This document shows positions 1 to 8,692 of a stretch of DNA of 64,000 bases, piece by piece (position 1 is the stretch's first letter; every line of letters begins with the position of its first letter). The stretch is from Catellatospora methionotrophica (lineage in GTDB: Bacteria; Actinomycetota; Actinomycetes; Mycobacteriales; Micromonosporaceae): NCBI RefSeq assembly GCF_011297335.1, contig NZ_JAAOTJ010000001.1:1-64000 (forward strand). The letters are read 5' to 3'. The notes beneath the pieces are model-generated. The model searched no databases, had not been told where the DNA came from, and worked only from the letters and a program-made list of their open reading frames with translations. A program made the position numbers and the translations under genes.

Positions 1-237
1 GTCCAGCGCCGCCCCTCTTCGCTCCGCTCAGATTCCCGCCCTTCGGGCGGGTGGATCCCACTTCGTGGGATCTGTCTCGCGAAGCGAAGTCTGTTCAGTT
101 GCTGTGTCCCTTCGGGACCGTCCCTTCGGGACGTCAGTAGTTCATGTGGTCCACTTTACTCGCTTTCACGTCTATCCCCTGCCTTGACACCCGCTCCTTC
201 GGCTCTGTGTCCGTCCCTTCGGGCCGGACACAGAGCC
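1..237. repeat. Cluster of short hairpins with TTC(G) loops
   Basis: At least five inverted repeats with TTC or TTCG loops follow one another. The clearest are CCCGCCC-TTC-GGGCGGG at 35-51, TCCCAC-TTC-GTGGGA at 56-70, two adjacent GTCCC-TTC-GGGAC copies near 105-134, and a 13-bp stem with arms 201-213 and 225-237 around an 11-base loop. No ORF with good coding character overlaps them. Such runs can end transcription or structure an untranslated region. The function is inferred; the pairing is read directly. Confidence 0.7.
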
Positions 238-602
238 GGCTGTTGCAGCAGTTCTTTGCATAGTCTCGTCCTGACCGTGTTGCACATTATTAAATTATCG
301 GTACACATAATCAAGTAATCGATTGAGGATGGCCCCTCCCATCAGGAAGCACTTGAAACTCGGTTCATGGGTCCTCGAACAGCAACGCCTACCACAACGA
401 CGGGACACACCGTCGCAACATTACGCCCAAACACAACAACACGAACAAAACACCAACTCAAGGAACCTCAGCCCAAGCCGACAGAAACACGGTCCAGCAA
501 GCAGGCGAGCACCCACACAGGTCAGCACCACAAAACAGGCCACGACGGCAAAGTGCGTTCACGAAACTTCCCACACAGGAGAGAAGCTCAGGGCTGAGCG
601 GG
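238..602. other. Non-coding stretch with AT-rich tract
   Basis: No convincing gene. Bases 285-330 are strikingly AT-rich for this genome (ATTATTAAATTATC near 286), and 370-560 is A/C-rich, unlike normal codon use here. Several reading frames stay open but show no third-position GC bias or known motif. It may be a remnant of foreign DNA or a promoter region; I cannot tell which. Confidence 0.5.
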
Positions 603-1080
603 TTCGTGTTGCGGGCCGTACTGGCGGGGGTGTCCAGCGCCGATGCTTCGATCCGAGTCATGGCCGATACGGACGGACTGGTCGCGCATCGGGTGGTGGT
701 CGCGGAGCTGCTGGGCTTCGACGCGCGGGCGCCGCTGACGGCGCTGAACTGGCTTTCCTTGCGACGCAGGTGCAGAGGTGACCGCTGTTCCACGACGGGG
801 TCGGTGAGCTGACCGCCTTGCTGGTACCCCGATGACGTGTGGTGGTTCGTGCTGGCGTGCCAGTGGACGTGGATCGGGCAGGAGGAGCCGTTCGTGGGCC
901 AGGCCGCGGAGGCCGGTGACGAGCTGGGCAGCCGGGTGGTCGCGGCGCGGCTGGCCCGGGAAATGATGCGGCTTTGTCTGCTGCATGCGCGGCGTTATCC
1001 GCCGTATGCCAAGTGGTGGGGCGGGGGGTGCCGCAGGCAACGTCGCCGCTGTTGCGGTAGGTCCGGAAGGCGCTGACGGG
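603..1080 (+). pseudogene. Degraded DUF4037-family protein gene
   Basis: Fragments of a DUF4037 protein appear in changing frames. The first covers 606-760 and ends in residues like LLGFDARAPLTALNWLSL. A short piece reading LFHDGVGELTAL lies near 785-820. The last starts near 824 with WYPDDVWWFVL and contains GQEEPFVGQ, GDELGSRVVAARL and YAKWWG in family order. At least two frameshifts, a small deletion where the family reads LRARLAW before WYPDDVW, and the missing N-terminal half show that it is dead. Family assignment rests on remembered consensus motifs of DUF4037. Confidence 0.75.
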
Positions 1081-1250
1081 GGTTGAACACAACTCCGGAT
1101 GCTTGAAACGCCGGACCAGTAGCTCTCCGCTTCGGTGACGGCGCCTGTGGCGTCGTCACCGAACTATTCGACGGTCGTGGTGTCTTGGAGCGCGGCACCG
1201 GGCTGGGGTGCGCTGTCGTCGGAAGTGGCTTCGGGGACGGGCGGCGTGCG

Positions 1251-2081
1251 TTAGGCGACGCGGACCGGGTCGCCGGGCCGGATCCGGGCGGGGTGCAGGA
1301 CCTGGGCGTAGATGCCGGCGCAGGGCTGCGGGCCCAGGGCGGGCAGCGGCACGATGCGGTGGTGGCGGGCGAGCACCCGCAGGGCGTCGGGGTCGCGGGG
1401 TAGGTCACCGTGGGCGAGGGTCGGTATCGCGCACCGTGGGGTGGCGACGATGACGCGCAGCGCGGCCTCGCCGATGTGCAGTTCGCGGCCGACCCAGTCG
1501 TCCTCGGGAAAGCCGTTCTCGTCGGCGGTGTCGATGACGATGTTGGGCCGGTAGCGGCGCAGGTCGGCGATACCCGCGGGGTGCAGCGCGGTGATGCGGC
1601 GCAGGGTCGCGGTGGTGAGCAGGTGTACAGGCGCGAAGTCGAAGAACGTGCCCGGGGCCGCGCCGCCGAGAGTGTTGGTGACCAGCGGCAACGTGGCAGT
1701 TATGCCGTCGCGGAGCACCGCGTCAGGGTCGGCGCGGTCGAGCAGGGCCTGTTCGGGCGGGGTGCCGGTGAGCTCGACGTTCCGGCCGAGCAGCGCCGAC
1801 AGGGTCTTCGCGGCCGCCGGGTCAGTGCTGTGCACGTCGACGCCGGGGCCGGTGATCCGTACGCCTCGGGGGTCGATGGCGGCGGTGAGGGTGAGCAGGC
1901 GCTGCCAGAGTCGGGGGTGTTTGGCGCTGGCGACCCGGCCGGTGGCGGTGTCGAGCAGGGCGAGGGCGCGGTCACCGGCCAGCCCGGCCGCGGTCACGTC
2001 AGCGGCGGTGAGCTGTTCGCCGAGCAGGGACTTGACCGGGTACCGGTGCAGGGTGGCGACCGCTGCCCCCGCCGCGATCAC
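1251..2081 (-). CDS. MOSC domain-containing protein
   Basis: A 276-residue protein with an N-terminal MOSC_N part (HRYPVKSLLGE at residues 12-22) and a C-terminal MOSC domain. That domain carries the RYRPNIVID segment (176-184) and a conserved cysteine in ATPRCAIP (C217). MOSC proteins handle sulfur in molybdenum-cofactor-dependent reactions, such as mARC-like or cofactor sulfurase activities; the substrate here is unknown. The GTG start overlaps the folD stop as GTGA, so translation is probably coupled. The gene ends in TAA at 1251. Domain assignment is secure; the reaction is not. Confidence 0.88.
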   Translation of the reverse strand: MIAAGAAVATLHRYPVKSLLGEQLTAADVTAAGLAGDRALALLDTATGRVASAKHPRLWQRLLTLTAAIDPRGVRITGPGVDVHSTDPAAAKTLSALLGRNVELTGTPPEQALLDRADPDAVLRDGITATLPLVTNTLGGAAPGTFFDFAPVHLLTTATLRRITALHPAGIADLRRYRPNIVIDTADENGFPEDDWVGRELHIGEAALRVIVATPRCAIPTLAHGDLPRDPDALRVLARHHRIVPLPALGPQPCAGIYAQVLHPARIRPGDPVRVA

Positions 2082-2947
2082 GGGTTGGCCCGCTCGGCGG
2101 CCGTGACGACGTTGCGGAACAGCATCGCGACGGTGGTCGGGCCGACGCCGCCGACCCGCGGGGTGATCGCCCCGGCGACGGCGGCACAGGACTCGTCGAC
2201 GTCGGGCAGGATGCGGCGGCCTTCGTACCGCACGCCGCCGCCGACGACGACCGCGCCGGGCTTGACGTGCTCGGGCTGGATGATGCCAGGCACGCCGGCG
2301 GCGGCGATGAGGATGTCGGCGCGGCGGGTGTAGCGGGCCCAGTCCTTGACGCCGGTGTGTACGACGGTGACGGCCGCGTCGGCGGTGGGGCGCTTCTGCG
2401 CGAGCAGCATGGCCAGGGGGCGGCCGAGGGTCGCGCCGCGGCCCAGGATGACGACCTCGCGGCCGGCGACGGGGATGTCGTAGTAGGCGAGCAGTGCTTC
2501 GATGCCGGCGGGGGTGCAGGGCAGCGGGCCGGGGATGCCCAGGGCGAGGCGGCCCATGTTGACCGGGTGCAGGCCGTCGACGTCCTTGTCCGGGTCCATG
2601 GACTGCAGGGCGGCGTTGTAGTCGAGGTGGCCGGGGATCGGGTACTGCACGAGCATGCCGTGTACGGCGGGGTCGTCGTTCCAGGTGGTGATGACGCGCT
2701 GTACCTCGGCCTGCGTCGCGGAGGCGGGCAGGTGCTCGTGCGGGGACGCGAAGCCCAGCGCGGCGGCCTGCTGCTGCTTGATGCGGATGTAGCCGGCGCT
2801 GGCGTCGTCGTCGCCGACGAGCAGGGTGGCCAGGCTCGGGGTGATGCCGCGGGCGCGCAGGGCGGCGGAGCGGGTGGCGACGTCGGCGAGGATCTCGTCG
2901 GCGACGGGTTTGCCGGGCAGCAGGCGGGCGGTAGCGGGCGCGGACAT
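2078..2947 (-). CDS. folD: Bifunctional 5,10-methylene-THF dehydrogenase/cyclohydrolase FolD
   Basis: FolD interconverts 5,10-methylene-, methenyl- and 10-formyl-tetrahydrofolate in the cytosol. The 289-residue protein has the family's usual length. Recognisable are the YIRIK segment with the catalytic lysine (K57), VQYPIPGHL, DKDVDGLHPVN, the nucleotide-binding ILGRGATLGRP loop and the C-terminal GGVGPTTVAML. Start 2947 is chosen because GGAGGA lies just upstream and the protein then begins at the usual distance from the first helix; a longer frame to 3052 lacks homology-like sequence. It heads a two-gene operon with the MOSC gene. Small departures from consensus (GRGATLG for GRSxxVG) are noted. 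A second folD elsewhere in the genome is possible. Confidence 0.93.
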   Translation of the reverse strand: MSAPATARLLPGKPVADEILADVATRSAALRARGITPSLATLLVGDDDASAGYIRIKQQQAAALGFASPHEHLPASATQAEVQRVITTWNDDPAVHGMLVQYPIPGHLDYNAALQSMDPDKDVDGLHPVNMGRLALGIPGPLPCTPAGIEALLAYYDIPVAGREVVILGRGATLGRPLAMLLAQKRPTADAAVTVVHTGVKDWARYTRRADILIAAAGVPGIIQPEHVKPGAVVVGGGVRYEGRRILPDVDESCAAVAGAITPRVGGVGPTTVAMLFRNVVTAAERANP

Positions 2948-3151
2948 GCGGCTCCTCCACGCGGTCGCCCAGGCGGTCGGCTTCCGCGGCTTCGCTCCCC
3001 GATGGTCGTTCCCATCCTCGTGCCGCCAGTCGCAAAATTCGCCCTCCAGCATGCCTCATCTGGTGCGGTGGATGCGGTGCGGGAGGTTCTGCCGGGGGCG
3101 GGTGCGTGAATAGCGATTGCGCGGCGGGCCGCGGCTCGCCATCATCGCGGG

Positions 3152-3742
3152 GTGATCGACCGACAGAGTGCCGGCTTCGCCGTCAAACCGACCCTCACCG
3201 GGGACAAGGTCGTGCTGCGCCCGTTCGCCGACGGGGACCTCGACGGCATCCGGGCCGCGTTGCGTGATCCGGAGGTGATGCGGCTGACCGGCAGCAGCGC
3301 CGACGATGCCGACGACGACGAGCGGGAGAAGGTCCTGCGCCGCTGGTACGGGACCCGTAACGCGCAGCCTGATCGGCTGGACCTGGCCGTGGTGGACCGG
3401 TCCACGGACGGCTGTGTCGGGGAGGTGGTGCTCAACGAGTGGAGCGAGCGAGCCCGCAGTTGCAACTTCCGGGTGTTGATCGGGCCGGCTGGGCGTGATC
3501 GTGGGCTGGGCACGGAGGTGATCCGGCTGTTCGTCGGGTACGCCTTCGAGCGGCTGGGGCTGCATCGGGTGGAGTTGGAGGTGTTCGATTTCAATCCGCG
3601 GGCGCGCCGGGTGTACGAGAAGGTGGGTTTCGTCGCCGAGGGTGTGCTGCGTGAGGTGTTGCGCGATGGTGACGGATGGGTCGATGCGACGGTGATGTCG
3701 ATCCTGTCGCACGAGTGGGAGCGTCACCGGGGCCGTCCGTGA
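3152..3742 (+). CDS. GNAT family N-acetyltransferase (RimJ/RimL type)
   Basis: A 196-residue acetyl-CoA-dependent N-acetyltransferase. The N-terminal strand LRPFADGDLDGIR, the acetyl-CoA loop around GRDRGLGTEVIRLFV (residues 111-125) and the C-terminal VFDFNPRARRVYEKVGF with the usual YEKxGF motif place it in the Acetyltransf_3 (RimJ/RimL) group. The start is GTG at 3152, since no earlier in-frame start gives sensible sequence. The acceptor may be a protein N-terminus or a small amine and cannot be read from the sequence. A strong hairpin overlaps its stop codon. Confidence 0.88.
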   Translation: MIDRQSAGFAVKPTLTGDKVVLRPFADGDLDGIRAALRDPEVMRLTGSSADDADDDEREKVLRRWYGTRNAQPDRLDLAVVDRSTDGCVGEVVLNEWSERARSCNFRVLIGPAGRDRGLGTEVIRLFVGYAFERLGLHRVELEVFDFNPRARRVYEKVGFVAEGVLREVLRDGDGWVDATVMSILSHEWERHRGRP

Positions 3743-3770
3743 CCGGCCGGGACTGTGCCCGGCCGGTCAC
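3739..3770. terminator. Bidirectional terminator hairpin
   Basis: Perfect 13-bp inverted repeat, arms 3739-3751 and 3758-3770, loop ACTGTG. It overlaps the stop codon of the GNAT gene and sits just downstream of the convergent gene ending at 3777, so it can stop transcription from both sides. Confidence 0.8.
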
Positions 3771-3776
3771 GGTGTC

Positions 3777-4967
3777 TCAGTGGCAGGTCCAGCGCACAGC
3801 GGCGGTGGTCTGGCCGCCGGTGGGCCGGACGACTGTCTGGTAGCCGCCGAGGGCGCGGCCGTCGCGGCTGAGGGCCGTGACGGTGATCTCGGGGGTGCTC
3901 AGGCCGGTGACGGCTCCTTCGGCGTCGGACAGCACGTCGCCTTGACCGCCCATGTCCTGGAGGAAGGCGTGGCCGCCGTGGCTGCCGTTCGGGGTGTCGA
4001 TGGGTGGTGCGATGCCCGCTGACCAGCCCTGGCCGCCGAAAGCGTCGGGTTGGGCGGGGGCGATCGTCCATCGTTTCTGGCCGGTGACGTGGTTCCAGCG
4101 TACGAGCAGTGTCGTCTCCTGGATGCCGTCGGTGTATCGGACGGAGCCGACGACCCAGTTGCCGTCGACTGTCCCGACGCGGACTTCGAGCACCTTGTCG
4201 GCGCCGATGTCCTCGGGCAGTTTCAGCTCCTCGCCGGTGCCGTCGGGGTGCCATCGATAGGCGTGGGTGCCGGTGTTGTCGGCGATGGTGCCGACTACGG
4301 TGCCGTCGGCGCTGATGTCGGCGACCCGGCCGGTGGCCCCTGCGGGCAGGGCCAGCGGGCGGGGCTCGGTCTTCGGGTCGTCCCACACAGCGGGGCGGCC
4401 GGCGACCTGCCCGGCGACGGTGCCCGTGTCGTTGACGGCCAGCGCCTCGGCATCCTCACCGGCGAGCAGGATGTTCGCGCCGTCCCGGTGGAGCCAGGAG
4501 GTGCGGGTGTCGGCGGTGGCTGTGGCGACCGCGACGCCGCTTTCGGCGATGTCGGTGAACTCGGCGTTGCCGCCGATGGGGCCGATCTCCGTCGCCATGC
4601 CGTAGTCCCAGGTGATCAGGTGGGTGCGGCCGTCGGAGCGGTACGCGTGACCGGCCAGGCGACGGCCCGACGGGTCGCCGGCGGTGACCTTGCTGCCGGC
4701 GAAGTTGCCGGGCACGTCGAGGCGCTCGGCGACGCAGCGGCCGTCGTAGTGGCCGCCGAACGGCGAGGTCTGCGGCTCGTACTCGCCGGGCAAGGGTAGC
4801 CGGAGCATGGTCAGGGCTATGGCGACGACCGCGAGCACGCTGGCGCTGTAGCCGGCGACACGGCGCTGTCGCAGGCGGACGAGCCTGCGGCCGTGGACGC
4901 GGGCGAGCACGTCGTAGCGGGGGGCCTGCTCGGACAGGCCTTCGAGCAGTTCCTTCAGGTCGCTCAT
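3777..4967 (-). CDS. Membrane-anchored HAF-repeat protein paired with SigE-type sigma factor
   Basis: A 396-residue protein with a cytoplasmic N-terminus of about 37 residues, one transmembrane helix (residues 38-56, ASVLAVVAIALTMLRL) and a long extracytoplasmic part. Repeats such as AGHAYRSDGRTHLITW, GTVAGQVAGRPAVW and GTVVGTIADNTGTHAYRW resemble HAF extracellular repeats or a beta-propeller. Its ATG overlaps the sigma factor stop as ATGA. By analogy with other SigE-family operons it may control or report on the upstream sigma factor, but no zinc-binding anti-sigma motif (HxxxCxxC) is visible, so this is inference. Confidence 0.8.
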   Translation of the reverse strand: MSDLKELLEGLSEQAPRYDVLARVHGRRLVRLRQRRVAGYSASVLAVVAIALTMLRLPLPGEYEPQTSPFGGHYDGRCVAERLDVPGNFAGSKVTAGDPSGRRLAGHAYRSDGRTHLITWDYGMATEIGPIGGNAEFTDIAESGVAVATATADTRTSWLHRDGANILLAGEDAEALAVNDTGTVAGQVAGRPAVWDDPKTEPRPLALPAGATGRVADISADGTVVGTIADNTGTHAYRWHPDGTGEELKLPEDIGADKVLEVRVGTVDGNWVVGSVRYTDGIQETTLLVRWNHVTGQKRWTIAPAQPDAFGGQGWSAGIAPPIDTPNGSHGGHAFLQDMGGQGDVLSDAEGAVTGLSTPEITVTALSRDGRALGGYQTVVRPTGGQTTAAVRWTCH

Positions 4968-5482
4968 GCGCGGGCCCCCCTCGGCTCCTTGACCAGCACG
5001 TGTAGTTCGGGGGCGACTTCGCGCAGCCGGGCCAGGGCCCGGGACTGCTGGCTCTTGACGGTGCCGATGGAGACGCCGAGGGCTTCGGCGGCGTCGGGTT
5101 CGGACAGGTCCTCGAAGTAGCGCAGCACGATGACGGCGCGCTGCTTGCGGGTGAGTTTCTCCAGCGCCTGGCGTAGCAGGATCCGGCGGATGGCGTCGGC
5201 GGCCAGGTCGTGGCCGGTGCCGTGCTCGGGCATGCGTTCGCTGAGGTGTTCGTTGCGCAGGTGGTGGCTGCGCCGCCAGCGGGACACGTGCTCGTGGTAG
5301 AGGATCTTGCGCAGGTAGGCGTCAGGGGCGTCGATGCGCGCCTTGCGCCAGCTCAGGGCGAGTTTGAGCAGCGCGTTCTGGAGCAGGTCCTCGGCGGCGT
5401 GGTGGTCGCCGGTCAGCAGGTACGCCACCCGTGACCAACGGCCGAGCCCGGCCTGCACGTACTCGTCGAATCCATCGTCCAC
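4964..5482 (-). CDS. SigE-family RNA polymerase sigma factor
   Basis: A 172-residue group-IV sigma factor. Region 2 includes HHAAEDLLQNALLKLALSW. Region 4 carries LTRKQRAVIVLRYFEDLSE followed by the DNA-recognition helix AAEALGVSIGTVKSQQSRAL. The protein starts at GTG 5482 (VDDGFDEYVQ), which gives the standard length of about 170 residues for the actinobacterial SigE (SigE-family 70) group; the longer frame upstream is arginine-rich shadow sequence. It is translationally coupled to the downstream membrane protein. It probably directs a small envelope-related regulon; its target promoters are not visible here. Confidence 0.9.
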   Translation of the reverse strand: MDDGFDEYVQAGLGRWSRVAYLLTGDHHAAEDLLQNALLKLALSWRKARIDAPDAYLRKILYHEHVSRWRRSHHLRNEHLSERMPEHGTGHDLAADAIRRILLRQALEKLTRKQRAVIVLRYFEDLSEPDAAEALGVSIGTVKSQQSRALARLREVAPELHVLVKEPRGARA

Positions 5483-5577
5483 CGCAGGTGTTCCCCGTCT
5501 GCCGGCACAGCTCGTCGACACCCGTAGACGACGACCGCGGCCGCTGCGGTTGGCACCGGGTGCGGAGATTCTTTCTG

Positions 5578-6108
5578 TCAGAACCTCAGCACGGTACGGG
5601 CGTCGGCGGTGACCTGCGGGGAAGCGAGATCGGTCCAGGAAGCGAACAGGGTGCGGAAGTAGTCGCCGTAGCGGGCGGCGACGTCGGGGGCCTGCTCGCA
5701 CAGGTCGAGTTCGTTGACGATGCTCAGGTCGACCAGCGGGCGCAGCTCGGCGGCGGTCAGGACGGTGACGGTGCCGTCGAAGCGGTTGTGCAGTTGCCGG
5801 GTCCGGGCGAGGTCGCGCCAGGTGTGTCTGCGCAGTGTGGCGGCGTAGTGGTGCACGAGCTGCTCGGCGGCGGGGCTGGCGGCGGCGCGCAGCAGGTCGC
5901 GTTCGTCGAGGGTGAGTAGCGCGGTGTCGAAGCCGTCGGTGCCGTACGCGGCGTGGGACAGGCCCGCGAGGGCGGTCGGCTCCGGCAGTCCGTGCGCGGC
6001 GAGACGGTCGTGTACGCGTACCAGATGGGTGTAGAGGGTTCCGCCCGGATGGTCGATGGTCTGCGCGCCGCGCTCGCGCAGCAGCGCCTTGACGTCGTCG
6101 ACGGTCAT
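5578..6108 (-). CDS. DUF6817 domain protein
   Basis: A 176-residue soluble protein. The N-terminal part has the DUF6817 pattern: a lead helix ending LLRERGAQTIDHPGG, then LYTHLVRVHDRLAAHG, then AGLSHAAYGTDGFDTALL. The spaced histidines (HPGG, THL, SHAAYG) suggest a metal-binding HD-like fold, but this is an inference. Function is unknown. It stands alone, with about 100 bp to the sigma factor operon downstream. The ATG at 6108 is the only sensible start. Confidence 0.75.
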   Translation of the reverse strand: MTVDDVKALLRERGAQTIDHPGGTLYTHLVRVHDRLAAHGLPEPTALAGLSHAAYGTDGFDTALLTLDERDLLRAAASPAAEQLVHHYAATLRRHTWRDLARTRQLHNRFDGTVTVLTAAELRPLVDLSIVNELDLCEQAPDVAARYGDYFRTLFASWTDLASPQVTADARTVLRF

Positions 6109-6180
6109 GGCGGAACTCTAGGGCGCGGGCGCGGCGGGGTCAGCGGTATGTGGGCAAGTTCATCGGGAATCGCGGCGGGG

Positions 6181-6786
6181 TCAGCCGTAGGTGCAGAGGT
6201 CTTTGACGGCGTCTTCGGCGGCGAGCCCGGCGTCGAGGAACTGGGCCTCGCGGGCCTTGGCGATGTCGCCGCCCGCGGCGTCGAGCATGGTGATGATGGT
6301 GCCGCGTGTCCTGGCCAGGGTGGTGAGCGCGGCTTTGAGCCGGTTGTCGGCGCTACGGCCGGCCAGCGCCGTCGAGGCCTTCTGGTATGCCTGGAACGCC
6401 CTGCGCAGCACCGTGATCGCGTTGGCGATCTCTTCGGGGCTGGAGGTCTCGTCGACGCGGTAGGGCGCGACCGACGTGGCGGCCTTGACGTAGGCGTTCT
6501 CGGCTTCGTAGAAGCCACGGCAGGTGGTCTTCAGGTCGGCCTTGGCGGGCTTGGTGGCGGGGCGCGGCGAGGTGGTGGCGGGGCGGGGTGACGGCCGGGC
6601 CGAGGCCGACGGGCTCGGCACCGGAGTGGGTGACGGGGTGGCGCCGGGCGAGACCGTGGCGGTGGCGACGGCGGCCGGTCCGGCCGACGACGCGGCGGCG
6701 ACCGGGCTGGGCGTACGGTCGTCGCAGGCCGTGGTGCCGAGCAGGGCCGCACTGAACGACAGCGCCACGGCGAGACGGTTCTTCAT
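6181..6786 (-). CDS. Putative secreted lipoprotein
   Basis: A 201-residue exported protein. It begins MKNRLAVALSFSAALLGTTAC, a signal peptide ending in a lipobox-like TTAC (cysteine 21; threonine at -3 is unusual). Residues 25-80 are a Ser/Pro/Thr/Ala-rich wall-spanning linker. The C-terminal domain of about 120 residues is helical, with two cysteines (CRGFYEAENAY and CTYG) that could form a disulphide. AAGGAA precedes the ATG. No family is recognised; it is probably a cell-surface protein. Confidence 0.78.
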   Translation of the reverse strand: MKNRLAVALSFSAALLGTTACDDRTPSPVAAASSAGPAAVATATVSPGATPSPTPVPSPSASARPSPRPATTSPRPATKPAKADLKTTCRGFYEAENAYVKAATSVAPYRVDETSSPEEIANAITVLRRAFQAYQKASTALAGRSADNRLKAALTTLARTRGTIITMLDAAGGDIAKAREAQFLDAGLAAEDAVKDLCTYG

Positions 6787-7045
6787 GTGGGTTCCTTCGA
6801 CGCGAGTCAAGATCGATCGCAGTGTAGGAGAGCCCGGCGGGTTCCGGTTGCCCGTGCGGCGACGACCGGACGAAGGGCCGCGGCACGGCGACCGTCCGGT
6901 GTGCATGGACCGCCCGATACGGCGATGGCGCCGCCGGTCGGTGAGACGGGCTTCGACCACGACGTGGGGGTCGCAGTGCGCGCGCGCTGTCCCCGGCTGG
7001 CCGAGAACCACCCGTAGTCCGTGGCTGATGGAGGGGGTCGGTATG

Positions 7046-7840
7046 TCACACGGACGGGTCCCAGGCTGCGAGCTGATCGAAGACACGACGGTCGCCTTCG
7101 AACTTCAGCGACTCCAGCGGTATACGGCCGTAGAAGAACAGGACCAGGTCACTGGCTGAGCCGTGGGCGGACGCGTCGGCTGGGTCCTCGCCGGTAGCGG
7201 GGGTGAGGTGGGCGACCTGTGCGCCGTCGTGGGACAGCCGAAGGCGCCAGGAGTGGCCCTCGGTGGCGTGGTAGTCGACGACGGCAGGCTCGTGGGGCCA
7301 GGCGACCGTCGTCGCGCAGAGGGTGAACTGGCAGTCGTCGAAACCGTCCAGGGCGATCTGCTCCGGTATGGGCTGCGGGGCACCTTCGATGAGCTGGACG
7401 TCGTAGGTGTGCACCGCGATCTCGTGGAGCTGACGCCTCGCCCAGGCTCCGGAGGTCTGCGGTGACGGCGAGTCCCCCCACCACGTCCAGCAACCGCGAT
7501 CCGGGCCCGCCTCGCGCAGCACGCTCACCAGGTGCTCGACGGACGCGGCCCACCAGGCCAGAAGAGCCTCGCGCTCCCGAGGCGCACCCGTGCCACCTGC
7601 CCATACGGACTCCTCCGGCGGACCGTCCGCGGGCCCGGCGGTGACGACGGCGGCTGTCTTGCGGCGACCCATGCCGAGGTGTTGCACATGATCGAACAGC
7701 GTCCGGTCCGGATGGGTGGGCATCTGAACGTCGAGGCTGGGTGCCGTCGCGACCGCAGCGCGGAAGGCGGCCGACCGTTCGTCGATCAGCCGCAGCAGAT
7801 CAGGGAACGTGAGAATTATGCGCACCCCGGTTTCTACCAT
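7046..7840 (-). CDS. Maleylpyruvate isomerase family mycothiol-dependent enzyme
   Basis: A 264-residue member of the MDMPI/DinB-like group, metal- and mycothiol-dependent enzymes related to maleylpyruvate isomerase. The N-terminal four-helix domain runs through LRLIDERSAAF, HVQHLGMGRRK and LAWWAASVEHLVSVL, and has the histidine pattern of the family (HVQH and HEIAVHTYD). The C-terminal part WRLRLSHDGAQV and ASDLVLFFYGRIPLESLKFEG is the usual MDMPI_C end. Start 7840 is chosen because GGAG lies six bases upstream; GTG 7825 is an alternative. Mycothiol use is family knowledge and the substrate is unknown. Confidence 0.87.
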   Translation of the reverse strand: MVETGVRIILTFPDLLRLIDERSAAFRAAVATAPSLDVQMPTHPDRTLFDHVQHLGMGRRKTAAVVTAGPADGPPEESVWAGGTGAPREREALLAWWAASVEHLVSVLREAGPDRGCWTWWGDSPSPQTSGAWARRQLHEIAVHTYDVQLIEGAPQPIPEQIALDGFDDCQFTLCATTVAWPHEPAVVDYHATEGHSWRLRLSHDGAQVAHLTPATGEDPADASAHGSASDLVLFFYGRIPLESLKFEGDRRVFDQLAAWDPSV

Positions 7841-8065
7841 TGTGCTCCGGCGATCGGACAGCGGATTTCGCACCGACGCGGCGGCAGCCCGCACTGATAC
7901 GTGCCATGGACGACACGCGGGCGCCCCTTCCTCAGCGCCTGTCGCGAAACCGTGCGGCAGAATCGCGGTCCACGCAGGCACGGCGAAGATCCAGGTGGGG
8001 CCCACCCGTAACGCCGACACGCCCCGAGGACACCTTGAGGCCATGAGGTCGAGGAGAATCACGGC

Positions 8066-8620
8066 GTGCACTATTGCCAGCGTTGTGAACCTGCGGTCGG
8101 ACTCGAACCGACCGCTGATGTCGCGGTCTGCTCGCGCTGCGGCTGGACCGAACCTGGCCGCCGCGAGCCGCTGTACGTCGTCACCGGAGCATCCGGTTCC
8201 GGAAAGAGCGCGATCTTCGCGCCGCTGGCCGCTGCACTGCCTGACTGCGTGGTCTTCGATGTGGATTGGCTGATCGACCCGATGAAGGCCACTGGATCGC
8301 TCGACTGGGACGCCTTCCGGGATGCCTGGCTGAGCGTGGCGCACGGAATCGCGCAGGGACGCCGCAGTACCGTCCTGTTGGGGCCGCTGATGCCGGAGCA
8401 GCTGGTGGGCTTGCCATCGCGGCGCTGGATCGGGCCGGTTCACTTCGCAGTCCTGGATTGCACGGACGAGCAGCGCCGCGCCCGGCTCGACGCCAGGCCC
8501 TCATGGCGAGAACACGCGATCGGCGAGCACCTGGCCTTTGCCGCGCAGCTGCGACGCACCATCAGCACCGTCCTGCACACCCGCCAGATCAGACCGCTCA
8601 ACACGTCGCCGAATGGGTGA
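8066..8620 (+). CDS. P-loop kinase-like NTPase with N-terminal zinc ribbon
   Basis: A 184-residue protein. The first 30 residues hold two CxxC pairs (C4/C7 and C22/C25), a probable zinc ribbon. The P-loop GASGSGKS follows near residue 41, then VVFDVDWLIDP (a Walker-B-like or substrate Asp segment) and HFAVLDCTDEQRRARLDARP, the lid and arginine region seen in small-molecule kinases such as nucleoside or shikimate-type AAA_33 kinases. It starts with GTG at 8066 behind GAGGAG. The substrate is not evident. It is divergent from the MDMPI gene across about 220 bp. Confidence 0.8.
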   Translation: MHYCQRCEPAVGLEPTADVAVCSRCGWTEPGRREPLYVVTGASGSGKSAIFAPLAAALPDCVVFDVDWLIDPMKATGSLDWDAFRDAWLSVAHGIAQGRRSTVLLGPLMPEQLVGLPSRRWIGPVHFAVLDCTDEQRRARLDARPSWREHAIGEHLAFAAQLRRTISTVLHTRQIRPLNTSPNG

Positions 8621-8692
8621 GAAGTACGGCGTCCCGCTGCGACGGCCCAGCAACGCAGGTGGAATTCTCCAACGGACCGCGGCGCGGCGGCG

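Noticed and set aside
323-1092. Several open frames of 70-150 codons on both strands
   Set aside because: Arg/Pro/Thr-rich shadows without third-position GC bias; the only coherent signal is the broken DUF4037 gene.
2081-3059. MOSC frame extended to 3059
   Set aside because: The extension is an Arg/Pro-rich shadow of folD; the GTGA overlap sets the start at 2081.
1410-3113. Long plus-strand frames over the MOSC and folD genes
   Set aside because: Gly/Val/Asp-rich antisense shadows of two clear genes.
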